Origin: Leptodontidium sp. MPI-SDFR-AT-0119
Lineage: Eukaryota > Ascomycota > Leotiomycetes > Helotiales > Leptodontidiaceae
Reading direction: 5' to 3'
Assembly (NCBI GenBank): GCA_020726505.1
Contig: JAHLEZ010000009.1
Coordinates: 744,001-808,000, forward strand
DNA length: 64,000 nucleotides
The notes below the pieces were generated by a model. The model had not been told where the DNA came from. It saw nothing but the letters and a program-made list of their open reading frames with translations, and did not search any database. This document shows positions 1 through 12,499 of this stretch, piece after piece. Within the stretch, counting starts at the first letter, position 1. Each line of letters begins with the position of its first letter. The position numbers were made by a program, and so were the translations under genes.

Positions 1-1048
1 TTAATAGCCTAATCTTCTTCTTCTTCTTTAATCCCTAGCCTCTCTTGGTGCCATTTCCTTGTATATATACTAGTCTCTTTTAAAAATACTAGTATTTCTT
101 TAATTCCAATTTGCGTATGTAATAAAACGGGAATAGTAATAGTCTTAATTTCTAAGTTGCTTTTGATACTAGAGTAGAGTTTTTTACGCTCTAATTTATA
201 GTATTTATAACTAAGTAATAAGTGTTCTGTAGTTTCAATACTACTACATCTACACTTGTTATTAGACGCTAGCCCTAGCTTATATAAGTAGGCTTTTAAG
301 TATCCATGCCCTAGTTTTAATTGGTAAAAAGAGCTGCTTGTTTCTCTTAGAATACTAGAAGGTAAAAGTAACTTTTTAGTTATTTTGTATATATACTTTT
401 TAGAGTACGTTTTTAAGGTTTGAGAATTGATATTTTGAGTTATATTAGCTCTAATTTCATTCTTCTTTTGACTACTTAGTTTAACTCTTAAATACGCAAA
501 GAAGTATTATTAGAATTAATAAAAGACATAGTAGCTATTTTAGCTAATTTGTTTGCTTTTTCATTTCCAATTATATCAGAGTGACCTGGGACCCAAGCTA
601 AAGTAATACTAGCCTTTAGACTAATAATAATCTTAGACGCTAATATGGCTCTAATTTGTTGACTTTGCCCGGGGTTATCTAAGGGAGTTTTAAGTCTTAA
701 GAGAGCGGCTTGATTATTTAAAAAGACTGTAAAATTATCCCCTTCTTTCGCCGTATTACTAGCGTATTCTATGACTTGTGTAATAGCTTTTAGCTCGCCG
801 TTATATACTAATTCGACCTCCCCTAAATTACTTATTTTTGTAAATGTAGGTATAAGGGGATATCTTTGTGTATGTGTATAAACAGCTACACTATAGCCTA
901 CTCCGCACCCTTTAGGGGTCTAAGAGCCGTCTGTATAAATAGAGGTGTTTCGACTATTATAAATACTTTATAAGTATTATAAGTGAGCCTTAGCTTTGTC
1001 TTCTTTAGATAACTTAGATATTTTAAAAATATAAGGTACTTCTCTTTC

Positions 1049-1831
1049 TTATAGAAGGAAATAAAAGTGCCTTATTACTTCTAGAGTATTAAAGTTAATT
1101 ATATGATATATTAAATAGACTAGGCTTGAAATAGTAGTAATTGACTCAGGTAAAATACCTAGTAAGTCATACTCCTTATTAGCTCCTGTAATAACCTTTT
1201 CGACTTCGAGCCTAATAGGGTGTTTTTTACTGAGTTTTAAGGCGCGGAGAATATAGCGCCGACTTGTATGATTTAGTCTAATATTAGGTGGAGGTAAAGC
1301 TGCTTCAAGCTCTGATGGAATTATAGGTGCTGTTTTAAAGACCCCTAATATTTTCTTAGTAGCTAGGTTTTGTAAAGCTTGAAATGGTCTAATCATAGCC
1401 TTATTAGGGCAATTGATTTTCCACCATAATATAGAACCATAGTCGGCTACGCTAGTAACACAAGCCATATATAATTGACGAATTGCAAACGGGGAGAGCC
1501 CAATAGTAATATTTGAGAGTCGATTTATACGATAAAACATTTGCTTTGCAAGGGAAACTCTAATTGACCTATGATTCTTAAATTTAAGGTTTGAATCAAA
1601 ATATATTCCTAGCCATTTAACTAGCTTACTAGGAGCTAGTATAGTATTATTTGGAAGTGTAATATTAAGGGTATTCTTACTTCCAAAGAAGTGAATAAGC
1701 TTTGTTTTTTTAATATCAAAGCTAATAGAATATTCTTCCCCTAATTTGACTAATAAGCTAGCTTCTCTTTCTAAAATACTTATATTTTTTTTAAAGCTTT
1801 TAGAAGAGGCTATTAATGCTAAATCATCCAT
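1049..1831 (-). pseudogene. LINE reverse transcriptase fragment (C-terminal part of RT and thumb)
   Basis: Longest surviving open stretch of the LINE ORF2, about 260 codons. It begins at the Met of the RT active-site box; the codon before it is Tyr, giving YMDD. Further motifs of fungal LINE RTs follow, such as KTKLIHF, KWLGIYFDS and VADYGS(I/V)LWW, which is the RT region before the RNase H. It is part of a larger degenerate ORF2 and not an independent gene. RIP-type stops lie upstream and downstream in the same frame. Confidence 0.9.
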
Positions 1832-3403
1832 GTATGATATTGGCTTAATATTCTTAGACTTAAATAAGTCTCGAATATATATAAGGAATAAAATAGGTGA
1901 AATAGGGCTCCCTTGAGGGATACCTGTATTTACAATTTGGAATTCCTCTAATTTATTATTAAAGGCAAGTTATAAAGTACGGTTTTCTAAAAATGACGAA
2001 ATCTACAAAATTAGACTTATAGGTAATTTCAATTAAGTTAAAACCTAAATAAGACGATTCTTGGAAACGTGATTAAAAGCTCCCTTAACGTCAAGGAATA
2101 GAGTAGTAGTTTTAAGCTTATTTGCCTTATTATCCTCTACTTTTGTTTGTAAAAGTAAAGCTGTGTTAATAACTGATTTTTTAAGTCTACTACCGATTTG
2201 ACTATCGTGTAATAAAGTAGTTGTTTTAGCTAAATAACTTAGGCGCTTAACTAGAATTTTTTCAGAAATCTTACTTAGGCAATTAAGTAATGATATAACT
2301 TTATATGCCTTAAGTTTAGAATAATTAGGTTTTTTTAGTTTCTTAAGAATAAATCTAGAAGCCTTTTTCTAATACTTAAGGTAATACTCTTGATTTATAA
2401 GTATTAAATAAGTTATAAAAAAGACTTCTAGGATAGCTAAATAAGCTTTAATTATAATCTCTTGAGTAATTAAGTCTAGTTTAGGGGTTTTACCCTTAAT
2501 CTTTGAAGTATAAGAATCCTTAAGTTCTACCTTAGATAAAAGAGGCCATTTCTAAGTATTACTACTTATATATAACGTTAAATTAATAGGCGCTGAAATA
2601 GGAGGTTCTAGAAATAAAGTACTTTTAAGAATATTACACTTTTGTTGGAAAGTCGACTCTAATTCCTTAGTCTTTAAATTATAAAGACTAAGTATAAGAG
2701 AGCTAGTATTATTTTTTATATACGACATAGCTTTGAAAATCGACTGGGAATCCTCTTTTTCTAAGAACGTATTTTAATACTTTCTTTTTTTAACCTTAAT
2801 AGTATTAAAATAAAGGTTTTTAGTATCTTTTAGTTCTTAGATATAAAGGGTATATCTTGAGGCTTTATTTAGACGGTAATATCTTTGTATTGATTTCTGT
2901 AGTACTTTAAGATCCTTATTCCACTAGGGTTTACTAGCAATTGACTTATAAGCTCTAGGAATAGAGTCTTTAGCCGCTTGAATTATATTACTAGTAAATA
3001 ACTTCCCTAAATCGTCGAGCTCTTGATTTGTGTACTTAGAATTTGAGTTATAATTAAAGTCTTGAAAATAAATACTAAGACTTTTATTAAATTTTACTTA
3101 ATCTGCTTTCTTTGTATTAAATCGAGGGACTTTTAAGGGGCTAGTATTAATACTACTACTTGTATAAGTAATAGTAAATAATACCCCAAAGTGATCTGAA
3201 CCTAGATCTGGCATTATTTGCTAATCTTCGACTTGATTTACTATTCCTTAAGTAGCAAATATAAGATCTAATATAAAAGGAGCCTCTATATGTGGTCTAT
3301 AAAACGTTCCCTCCCCTGGAGTATTTAATAGGCTCAAAGAGTGTTTTTCAATTAAGTCTAATAATACTCCTGTATTACCGCTTGGCGGTGTTATAAGGTC
3401 CCA

Positions 3404-3784
3404 CTACGGGTAATGTATATTAAAATCCCCTAATAATATCGTCTTATTAAGGAGTAAGTCTGGTAATAAACTTATCCTTTGTAAAGTTTTAATATTATTA
3501 AGAGACTCCGACTCTAGGTGAGTCGCATTATAAACATTAATTAATTGAGTCTTATACTCAACTAAGTCTAAAATAATACAATCGGGGTCTTGTGGTGAGC
3601 TAGGCGCTAGAGTAGTACTAATTGAGTCTAGTACATAAAATAAAACTCTAGGCCTAAGGGGGCCGTAATTCGGGAGCACTTGTTTAAAACTAAGGTGTAA
3701 GACGCTACGAAAGCCGTCTATATTATTACTAATAGTCCAAGGCTTTTGAATTGCTAAAATTGATATATTTAGCTCTATAGCCAC
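3404..3784 (-). pseudogene. LINE endonuclease domain fragment
   Basis: About 126 codons of an exonuclease-endonuclease-phosphatase type domain at the start of LINE ORF2. The N-terminal motif reads ILAIQKPW; in active elements the sixth residue is the metal-binding Glu, here Lys, as a G-to-A change would give. The later motif LLGDFNIHYP matches the GDFNxH catalytic core. In-frame TAG/TAA codons follow. The ORF2 start probably lies a little upstream (about 3850), where the frame reads INVNKS. Confidence 0.85.
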
Positions 3785-4047
3785 TTAGAGAACGTGCTCT
3801 GTAGTAGAGAGACTCTTATTCACATTAATTTGTAGTGTTTTAAGACTAATTATCATTAGCTGTGATTAGTTCGTCTATTATAATAGGCCTACTAGTACTA
3901 CTAGTATTATTTACTTTATTTTTTATTACTAAGTAGACTTTACATAACTTAGAATTAGCCATATAAGTAGTACTATTACAATTTGCGCATCTCATACTTA
4001 AGTGTAAACACTTAGTATTTGATTTACAAGTATTATAACTATATTAC

Positions 4048-4327
4048 TGTGGGAGGGACGAACCCTAATCCACATAACAAGAGGGTAGTATAAAGTGAGC
4101 CACCGGAGGAGATTCTAGGCTCTGTAAATAACAGATCAATCAAATCTAAAGATATCACATATCTAGAGAGTACAAATCGGCAAAGGAGGGGAGGGAAAAG
4201 GTTTTAATAAATAGAATATATCTAGTGTTACGTTCTTGACGTTCTATAGTCAAGTGTTAGCTCCTTATATGTGCGAAGGACTAGCGCAGTCATGTGACAA
4301 AAGAAATCAGGGGCTGTCCCCACTATA
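4048..4327 (-). repeat. 3' LTR of the 12.3-kb gypsy element
   Basis: 280 bp, near-identical to 16030-16309 except for transition differences. On the minus strand it begins TGTAG/TATAGTGGGG and ends CCTCCCACA. The last bases on the plus strand (CCCACTATA) are the RIP-changed form of CCCACCACA in the other copy. Confidence 0.92.
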
Positions 4328-4349
4328 TACGTCCCCCCCTTTAAAGACT
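4328..4349 (-). other. Polypurine tract of the gypsy element
   Basis: The minus strand reads AGTCTTTAAAGGGGGGGACG just before the 3' LTR. The same 19 bases recur at 7594-7612, and a 13-base version recurs at 11528-11540. Confidence 0.7.
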
Positions 4350-7300
4350 CTACTCGCCCTCAAGTAATATATACTAAAAAGAAGTAAATAACTAATTAGA
4401 GCGTCTTAAATCGTCAGTAGGATACTATATAGCTAGTATATGCGAAGTCCCGTGATAGTTGACTTGTCACCTTTGAAGTAAATAATCGTCTCGCTTAGTA
4501 CCTTCTTGCCCCCTTACATAAGGCTGGCTCCCCCCTACTAACTTTTTAACTTTAACTTCTCTAAATATAATAACCTCTCCTTAATACTACTCCTTCTATA
4601 AAGTACCTCAATATACTTTAACTTCTTCACTCCCTCTCCTACTAATCAAATAACACTTCCTGTACCTTCTTCTTATTTTAATTCTCTAAAGAAAACAAAC
4701 TTCCCCGTCAAGCTTATGTCAAGATCGACTTCACTATTACTTTTCTTTATACTACTAAGGCAAGATCTCCTTCTATTTAACGATGACTTCAGCTACTATG
4801 ACTCTAGTACCCTTAAAGGTCTCTCTGCCGCTAATTCTTCGCCATTTAGTATCTTTAAAGCAATAACCTTAACCTTCACTATTAACTTTAGCGCGCTATT
4901 AGAGCTTAACACCTTTAACTTCGCTGTTACCTAGCCGCAGAGGTGACGTAGTAGAGAGCTTTTCCTTACTTGCTTTTCTTTTTGCCAGCCGATAACTTCC
5001 CTTCACAATACCTACGTTGACTTGTGCGTAGTCTCTCCTCAGCTTTCTGTACCTCGATCTCTAAACAACAACTTTAGTATGAAGTCAAGTCACCTCAACG
5101 CGGTAAGTTAACCTTTTATACTACTATCTAAGCTCTACTAACTCGTCATAGACCTTCAAGAAAAGTCCTTCGTAGTCAGCCACCTTAGCGGTGCTATTAA
5201 AATCGGTTTTGCTTTATCTCGGCCTAAGCGCTCTTAGCTTTAATACTAAAGGTCGACACTATAGAGGTCTTAACGCGCCTCAACTTCGTGAGTTTTACTC
5301 TTATCTCTTCCTCTTATACTTAACTGGCCATTTATAGATTATATTAACACCTTTCTCACACTAATCGCAGTGCGACTACTGTCTTCAGTCCTTAACTCGT
5401 GTTTTGAGAAATACTTAAAGTAAACTCCAGGACTTCACCTTGACGTCATTTAAACTAAGTATTAAACTGTTTAACCTCTTCGCAGCGCCGGTGCTTATAT
5501 TCTCTTAATAGGTCAAAGAAACGATGCCATCTGTCTTCTTTAAGTTCGTAAACTAATAGGAATTAAGGCCACCTTGTGCGACTACTTATATTAAACTCTA
5601 CCCCTTAAGTTAAGAACGTACGTGTCGCGCTGTACTGATCTTCCCTTAGTAATAAGTCACTAAGTAACTTTCGAGTCCCTCTATAGATACACTCTTATTA
5701 CACTTGCGCAAGTCACACTACTAAAGATAAGTGGCATCATTCCGTTAGTCTCTCATTAATCAGTTAGTTAAATAGGGTAGAAGCTAGATTCGCTAACTTC
5801 AAAGGTTTATAATAGAAAGCCGGGAGGAGTGAGAAAACTAATAGTCGTAATGTGTCGAGTAAGGTTAGGAGGCTATAATAGGTTCTTAGTTCTTAGTGTA
5901 ATGGAAATGGCCCCTTCTCCCCTTGACAGGTAAGTCACCTCCTGTTATTAAAGCTAATAGAAGGTCTTTGAAATAGCTGAGCTTTCTAGGGGCAAAAGAG
6001 TTTAGTTAACTTAAGTACTATTGAGCTAGTAGTAGTTAAGTATAAGATGGCATACTGTGGGGTCCTATTAGTTAGAGATCTTCTCGGAATAGTGGTTCGG
6101 TCTTAGTTAAGGTCTCTTAATTACTTCAGTTCTTTGATAGGGGTTGAAGAACTTGTTATTAATCTCGAGGTCGAAGTTAGACTTGACTCCTAACTAGTTA
6201 CTTTGTGAGTTATTGGCTTTGTCCCTGTCTATTTTACTTAACGACACCTCTCGGAATAATATAATAGGCGGTGACGAAACATTTATAAGAACACCTAAGG
6301 TCGCTCCCTTAGCCTTAATTAGTTGTTAATATTTATTACTAAACTTAACTAAAGGTCGAGGGTATAGAGTCTTTATTACTTTAGCGATATTAATACGAGC
6401 TTAGAATAGCGGTACTCTTACTTATAAGTCTATTATAGTCGTAGAACTATTATATTATATTTGAAAGTTGTCTATAACTTGTAGTCTCTTGTTAGTACTT
6501 TAAGTACGAAGTATATTACCTCTTGTCTACTAGTACTAGTAAACGGCAAGAGAAGTCCTTATTCTTTTAGACTTTCTGACGGGAAGGGGCTAGGAGGTAT
6601 CGACGTATATATAGAAGGGGCCTTAACTTAGTAGGCGAGAGACTTTAAATAGAGTTAATTAAGGGTAGTCGACTAATACTCGATCCCTGAAAGGTTCACT
6701 AGTTAGGGGTCGTCGGCCGATAGTATACTTAGACCTCTAGTATATAGGGTAAGGTTAGCGTTAACTATATTCTGTCGCTTGTGATGAGAGATCTTCTTGG
6801 ATAAATCGCGAACTTCCCTGAGACTTACTTAGGCTTATTAACGAGAGTATTAACCGGCAAATTCCTAGATTTAAGGCCATTGTGGATAGTCCTGGAGGTT
6901 TTAGAGAGCACGGCTCTAATTCCGAGCGTGTTATTAGCTCTTCGCTAGGAGATTTCTTAGACTTCTGCTTGCCTTATATAGATTATGTGATCTACTTACT
7001 AGTTTAAGGCTAGTTTGTTAATAGTACTCTTAGTGTCGTCCTTTATAGATCGCTGTGCGCTATATCGGGGTTAATAGCTCTATAAGTGTTAACTTTGTCT
7101 CTAAGAATAATAGACTTACTTTGTTGTTTCCTCTCTTTTTATTAATCGCCGAGAGTTAGCGCCTAAGTATATTACGTTTGTATTCTTCGGGGTGTCTAGC
7201 ACGTTAGACTCGAATTTCTAGCCTAGGCTACAGGTTTAACTTGCCGTTTTAGAATCTAGTCCTGCGGATCGAGCCTAATAACTGGCCTATTTAAACGAAA

Positions 7301-7593
7301 TTACTTTCTGCCGCCTAGAATATCGCTAGCTTAATAATAGTAGTCTCGTTTTAAACTTATTATATGTTCACATGTGGCAGGTAATCTATAAGGGCGCTAG
7401 TTTCTTATTAAGTTTTACTTTAAGAGATAAGTATTCTTATAGCATAGGGCTAATATTCTCTCTGACTTATTTAGGGCTATATAAGCTCTTCTTCGTGTTT
7501 ATTATAGTACTAAGGTGTCCTAAATCGTGGTTCTTAGTAGTACGAAGTCGGTTTAGCGATCATTTTAATGATTTTAATATGCGGCAATATGTC
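4350..7593 (-). other. 3.2-kb extra region between pol and 3' LTR, function unknown
   Basis: Lies inside the gypsy element, downstream of integrase on its coding strand. At about 4400-4930 the minus strand shows a moderately open frame rich in Lys/Leu/Glu (for example KLIVKVKVIALKILNGEE), interrupted by TAG/TAA only. The rest is too damaged to translate with confidence. It could be an extra 3' ORF, an older nested insertion, or a long untranslated region. Confidence 0.35.
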
Positions 7594-8399
7594 GTCCCCC
7601 CCTTTAAAGACTAAGGGTACGTCCTTATATTAGCTCCTTAATACTAAAGCCTTAATACTAAAGTATTAGCTTTAAGTTTCGTGTCGCGACGGTTACTCGT
7701 GGAAGTGAGTAACAGTTATTAAGGCCAAGTTTATTTAACTAAAGAAATATTATTAGCGACGCTAGCGTATAAAGCGTGTATGTTTATTCTGAGTCAGACA
7801 CTACTTAGTACTCACTGCGCTACTGTGTTAACAATTCGGGGACTCTGATTACTATTTTATCGTCCTTAACACGCTATATCGTCGGAATCGTAGGGTTCTT
7901 TAAGAATTCGGGGTCGTTAAAGTGTTATAAATTAATGTCTAGTTCAAGATTTAGAGGGGTTAAGTTGTCGTCTTCGCTAGAGGCCTCTCTCACTTTATTA
8001 CTATTATTATAAATAAAGTTATTCCTCTTGTAAAAGAGCTTGAGCTTATTACCGGCGAAGGTTTGTCGTAGCCAAGGGCTATTATCGCCGAGTTCCTTGA
8101 GTCTATAATAACCTTTATTAGTATAGGCTTTAGCGATCTCGTAAGGACTTAACTACCTAAAGTCGAGTGCTCGGTTTGAAGACATGTCATTCTCTCGTAT
8201 TAAGTCCTAGCGAAGGACTAAGTCTTTCTTTTTAAATAGTCTCTTCTATATGTCGTGTTTGAGATTAAAGGCTTCCTTGCCTTCTTGACGACACTAAGTC
8301 TTCCTAAAGATAGCCTCATTAATGTGTTTTTGTCTTATTTAAAACTATGTAGCCTTAAGTTATAGTAACTTCGATTAGTCACGAACCTCCTTAGTAAAT

Positions 8400-11300
8400 A
8401 ACGTTCTCTATATTAAGTTTCTTGTCTCGATAAGTAAGATCGCCTCCTTGCCGTACATTATATAAAATAGTATATAACTAATTAGACTATATATAATAGT
8501 TCTATTAGTAAATAACATTACGGAAAGGTTATTAGTCTAACGTTCTTCTATTTTTAACAAAGCGTTCTTAATAAGTCTATAGCCTCGTTCGATTATTCCG
8601 TTGGCTCTAGCGTTATATACCGAGATCTTGATTCGCTCGACCTCTATTTTGTTAAGTAGTTCTAACACTTCCCTTATATTTTCAGTTCCTCTATCTATAA
8701 TAAGTCTCTAAAACAACTTATAACGGCAAATAATATCTTCCTAGATAAAAGTAGCGATATATTTAGCCTCTCTAATAAGGAGAGCTCTAGCTTCAGCCTA
8801 TCTACTCATGTCGTCTCTTATAATAATAAGGTAGCCTTTTCCCTTATATAGTAGCATATAAGTAACATTTAATGCCCACTTTTCTATAAGTCTATTTAAT
8901 ACTATAAGGTAAAGAGGCTCCTTAAGACGCTTCGCTGATCGGAGTTAATAATTCTTATATATTCGGACGTATTCTATATAGTCAGTAAATAGTCCCTTCT
9001 AAAAGTACTACGTGGCGATGCGGTGATAAGTACTTTCTCTCCCTTTATAACTAAAATTATTGTAGTAACTCTGAAGTATGATTTCCTTCTCCTTATTAGT
9101 GTTAATAACAAGCTTGACAGCAAAACCTTTTATAGGGAGCCTCTAAATCCGGCGACTATACACACTATAATTTAAGGCTTCTCGTTTAAAAACACGGAAC
9201 TGCTTTCTAGTTATATCTTTAGGAGTCTTAAGTATTGTCAGGTATCGAGCAATTTACTAGTATCCTTCGCTATATTTATTAATTAAGACAGATAGCCCTT
9301 TTCCGCTAAAGCTTGAACTATTAGAGGAGTTAAGTTCCCCTTCGTCTCTTAAGTATTATACTTTTACTTTTATGTCTAGTAAAATATCGTTTCGTTTACG
9401 TAATTCAAGGTCTATTATTACTTCTTTAGATTCTAAATTAGTAAGTTCTTCGGCGTTAAATACTTCCACAGGGCAGATCTCATAAGCTCCTAACTTAGAA
9501 AGTATCTAATCCTTGTCTATATCACTCTCTTCCGGCGTGTCGTCAGTATACCTTAGCCTCTTAGAAAACTAATTAGTAACGACGTGTATTAAGCCTTTGA
9601 CATACCGAACTTCGAAATCAAATAGGCGTATCTAAGTAAGCTATCTAGTAAGTAAGGCGCTAAGATAATCGTAGGCGGCTCTATTTAGTTAAGTAACTAA
9701 AGTATTAGCGTCTATTTTAATAATAAAGTACACGCCAATGAGCCAGATCTTAAGCTTCTTTAAAATATAAAGTATACCTTTACACTCTCGCTTAGTAACA
9801 TTATACTTAGCTTTAGTCTTACTCTAAAAACCACTTTCGTACCTTATAAGTCGTATTTTATTCGTTAGAGGGTCTCTTTGGCCGAGGAAACCTCCTTAAC
9901 CTGTGCCACTTAAGTCGACACCGACAACTATCTCTCTAACACCCTCGCTATAATTAATCCGATATAAAACCGGGAATAAGTACAACGTATCTTTTAAAGT
10001 TTATATTACTTTGTCGTGAATCTCTAGGTCCTAAAAGAATTTGACTCCTTTTTTAGACAGTACGTATAATAGCTCAGCGATTAGTCGGAAGTTTTTGATT
10101 TAAATTTAGAAGTAAATAACAAGGCTTAAGAATACCTTGACTTCTATTAAGTTACTTAGTAGGTTTTAGTTCTTGATCTTAATTAAGTGTCTTGCCGAAG
10201 GTTCTCTCTTCTTAGAGTTATAGGCGTATCTCACAATGTTTATACTGTCTAGACAAAACTAAGACTTTAGTCTAATAATAACGCTTACTCTCTCTAAACG
10301 TTCTAGCGTCTTGTCGAGGTTTTGAATATACTCTAAGATAAATCTTCGGATTCCGGGACAAGCTTCTTTTTAGTTATAGTCTATATATAGTCCCTTAATT
10401 CCTATATTATCTAAGAATAATATAGACACACTAAGAATCAGTGGCTTTAGTATATAAGTAATCGTTTTAATAAACTAAGTAATAAAGTTTATAGTACCTT
10501 AAGAGAGAGTTATATTCCTGACTAAGCTTACGTTCGAAACATAAAAGGCAGTTATGTCTTGGCTGGACTTATAGAGAGTTTGTTAATTATAGCTAGAGTA
10601 TAAGTCAACGAGGCTAGCGACGTAGTAACTAGCGAATTCTTTAGAGAACTCATTTACTAAAGGTAAAAGATTAATATCTCTTTATATGACGGCATTTAGT
10701 ATAGTAACTGAGTTAATAAGTCTATATTTTCTAGATTCCTTCTTTTTCACTAAAAACTAAGCATTTCAATATAAGCTTTTAGAAAGCTTAAGAACACCTT
10801 TATTAAGACGCTCTTGTACTATTTTCGTGACTTCCGGGACTAAAACTCGTGGCAACGGAAAGTTAGGGGCTTACTAAGCTTTGTGCTTAATAGTCTTAAT
10901 GACGACTAAGGGAGAGACATCTTTATAGAATTTACTACATTTGGGCTAGTTAAACACTATAGCTCCTTCTCTATTAATTATTATTTCATTAAAGAGAGCT
11001 CTCTCTTTAAGTTATAACAGCTTCCCGACGTCAAGTTTGGCTAGTCTCTCCGGCGTAAGTCAGGAGTTGTGGGGTATACTAGTAAAGTGTAGTAGTAATA
11101 AATCTTAATATTTCCCTAACTGTTCTTACTTAGTCCCTCTGTCTTTTAATCTCTCATACTAATCATCTCTCCCTCCCGGGGGGTCGCCTATAGGGTTGGC
11201 TTTGTTAATTAGTTAGACTTTCTTGACTTTCGATTTATATATAGTATTAATCTAAGTAATAGTGTTCTAAGTACTCTAAAAAGGGTTCTTAATTAAGAGA

Positions 11301-11560
11301 TCGTCATAATTCTTTATCTATTCGAAAGTAAGCGTGACTTTAGTCAAAGAACTAGCTCTAAAAGCTCTAAAAAAGAATAGTTCCGTAATTGACTTCTCCT
11401 CCGGGAATGTGTCTAAGATTGCCTCTTATTAAAAATCATTAAGTACTAATTTCGGGACGCAAAACTCTCTTTCTAAGTACTCGATAAGAATAATATTGCC
11501 TTTATTATTATCGCTTAACACTACTTCGTCCCCCCCTTTATAAAGCTTACCCCTAAGCTT
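8400..11560 (-). pseudogene. Degenerate gypsy pol (protease end, RT, RNase H, integrase)
   Basis: Minus-strand pol remnant. Going down the coordinates: a stretch reading LYKGGDEVVLSD at about 11545; the RT active-site region at about 10400 (FLDN for FLDD); the RNase H start at about 9900 (VGVDLSGTG, then a stop where Trp is expected, then GGFLGQ); and the integrase end at 8582-8605 (ANGIIERG). These motifs give order and strand but no intact frame. The RT box of the type DDxGIKGP is known from fungal Ty3/gypsy elements. Confidence 0.8.
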
Positions 11561-12499
11561 TAGTAGTTAAGGGTTATATTATGAGGGGTTGATCGAGCAT
11601 TCTAAGGCACTAACAGTAGCGCTCGATATATAGTCAGTTACTCTTTTCCCGAGAAGTCTTCTTCTTTATAGCTATCTTTAAAGTCCGTTTATTCTAAAAA
11701 GATTATACTTATTCTGTTTTTTTCTTAAAGAGCTTTAACGTCCTTAGTATCCTCTATAATATTATTAGTTTTGACTATAATAACGTCTCTTGATCGCTAA
11801 TCCCAAAACTAAGCTATACAATGCCTCTATTATAGTCTCTAAGATAGCGGAATAATACTCTAGCTTTGTAGAAGAATAAAAAGCCTAAAATAACCTTTAT
11901 ATTAGGGGCGTCTATAATATAAAATCTATTATTAATAACGTAATTGCCTATAACAACCGTAACATTATTAACAAAACTAACAAATCGGGACTTAACTCCG
12001 GTAATTATTTTTAGGGCTATAATCTAACTTCTAGTAATAAGGAGCTCTAAGAGAGTAACTACTTCAAGTGTTATATAACTAACTTTAGCTCTTATATTAA
12101 AGGTAACTCTAACATCAGTGACCTTAATTCGGCTAAGTATAATAATAACAACTTTTAATACTAGCGAGAAGTATAAGTTTCTTATGTCAGCTATTATCCC
12201 TAGTAAGGCTACTTTAGTATATAGTAGTTCTTAAGCGCGAGTGCGTTTCGTCAGAAGGTTCCTAAAGATACACTTACTAAGTAACATTATAGTTCCAAGT
12301 AACACTATAAGGATTAGACTAAAGACTAAGATAGCGCTAACTATAAGCTATAATACTAAGTTATTAATAAGAGCTTCTTATTATACGAATAATTAAAGTC
12401 GCTAGCGTCTTTATTATATTCTAAACTTTACTATTAATAGATTTCTTAAGATAAAGTTATAAGTTATAATATACTCTTCTTAATACTTATACTTTAGCT

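Larger units (their letters stand above)
1..4047 (-). mobile_element. Tad1-like LINE retrotransposon, ORF2 and end of ORF1 (RIP-degraded)
   Basis: Non-LTR retrotransposon read on the minus strand. From high to low coordinates it shows: the end of ORF1 (gag) with a zinc-knuckle stretch at about 3860-4030 (RCANC...NSKLC, knuckle His read as Tyr); an apurinic endonuclease domain at about 3400-3800, with ILAIQKPW where active enzymes have E, and LLGDFNIHYP; a reverse transcriptase with an intact YMDD box at 1823-1834; an RNase H with IYTDGS followed by a TAG at about 910-940; and a C-terminal cysteine motif (KCRCSS...TTEHLLLS) at about 200-300. The order EN-RT-RNase H-Cys motif is that of the Tad clade. 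Most frames are cut by TAA/TAG, so the copy is dead. Its 3' end lies at or beyond the left window edge. The rest of ORF1 and the 5' UTR sit beyond the inserted LTR element, from 16310. Confidence 0.9.

Noticed and set aside
4716..4934. Plus-strand 72-codon ORF
   Set aside because: Opposite to the retroelement's coding strand. The minus strand in the same place reads a more protein-like frame.
7372..7614. Plus-strand 80-codon ORF inside the gypsy element
   Set aside because: Hydrophobic AT-rich chance frame opposite to pol, ending over the polypurine-like motif.
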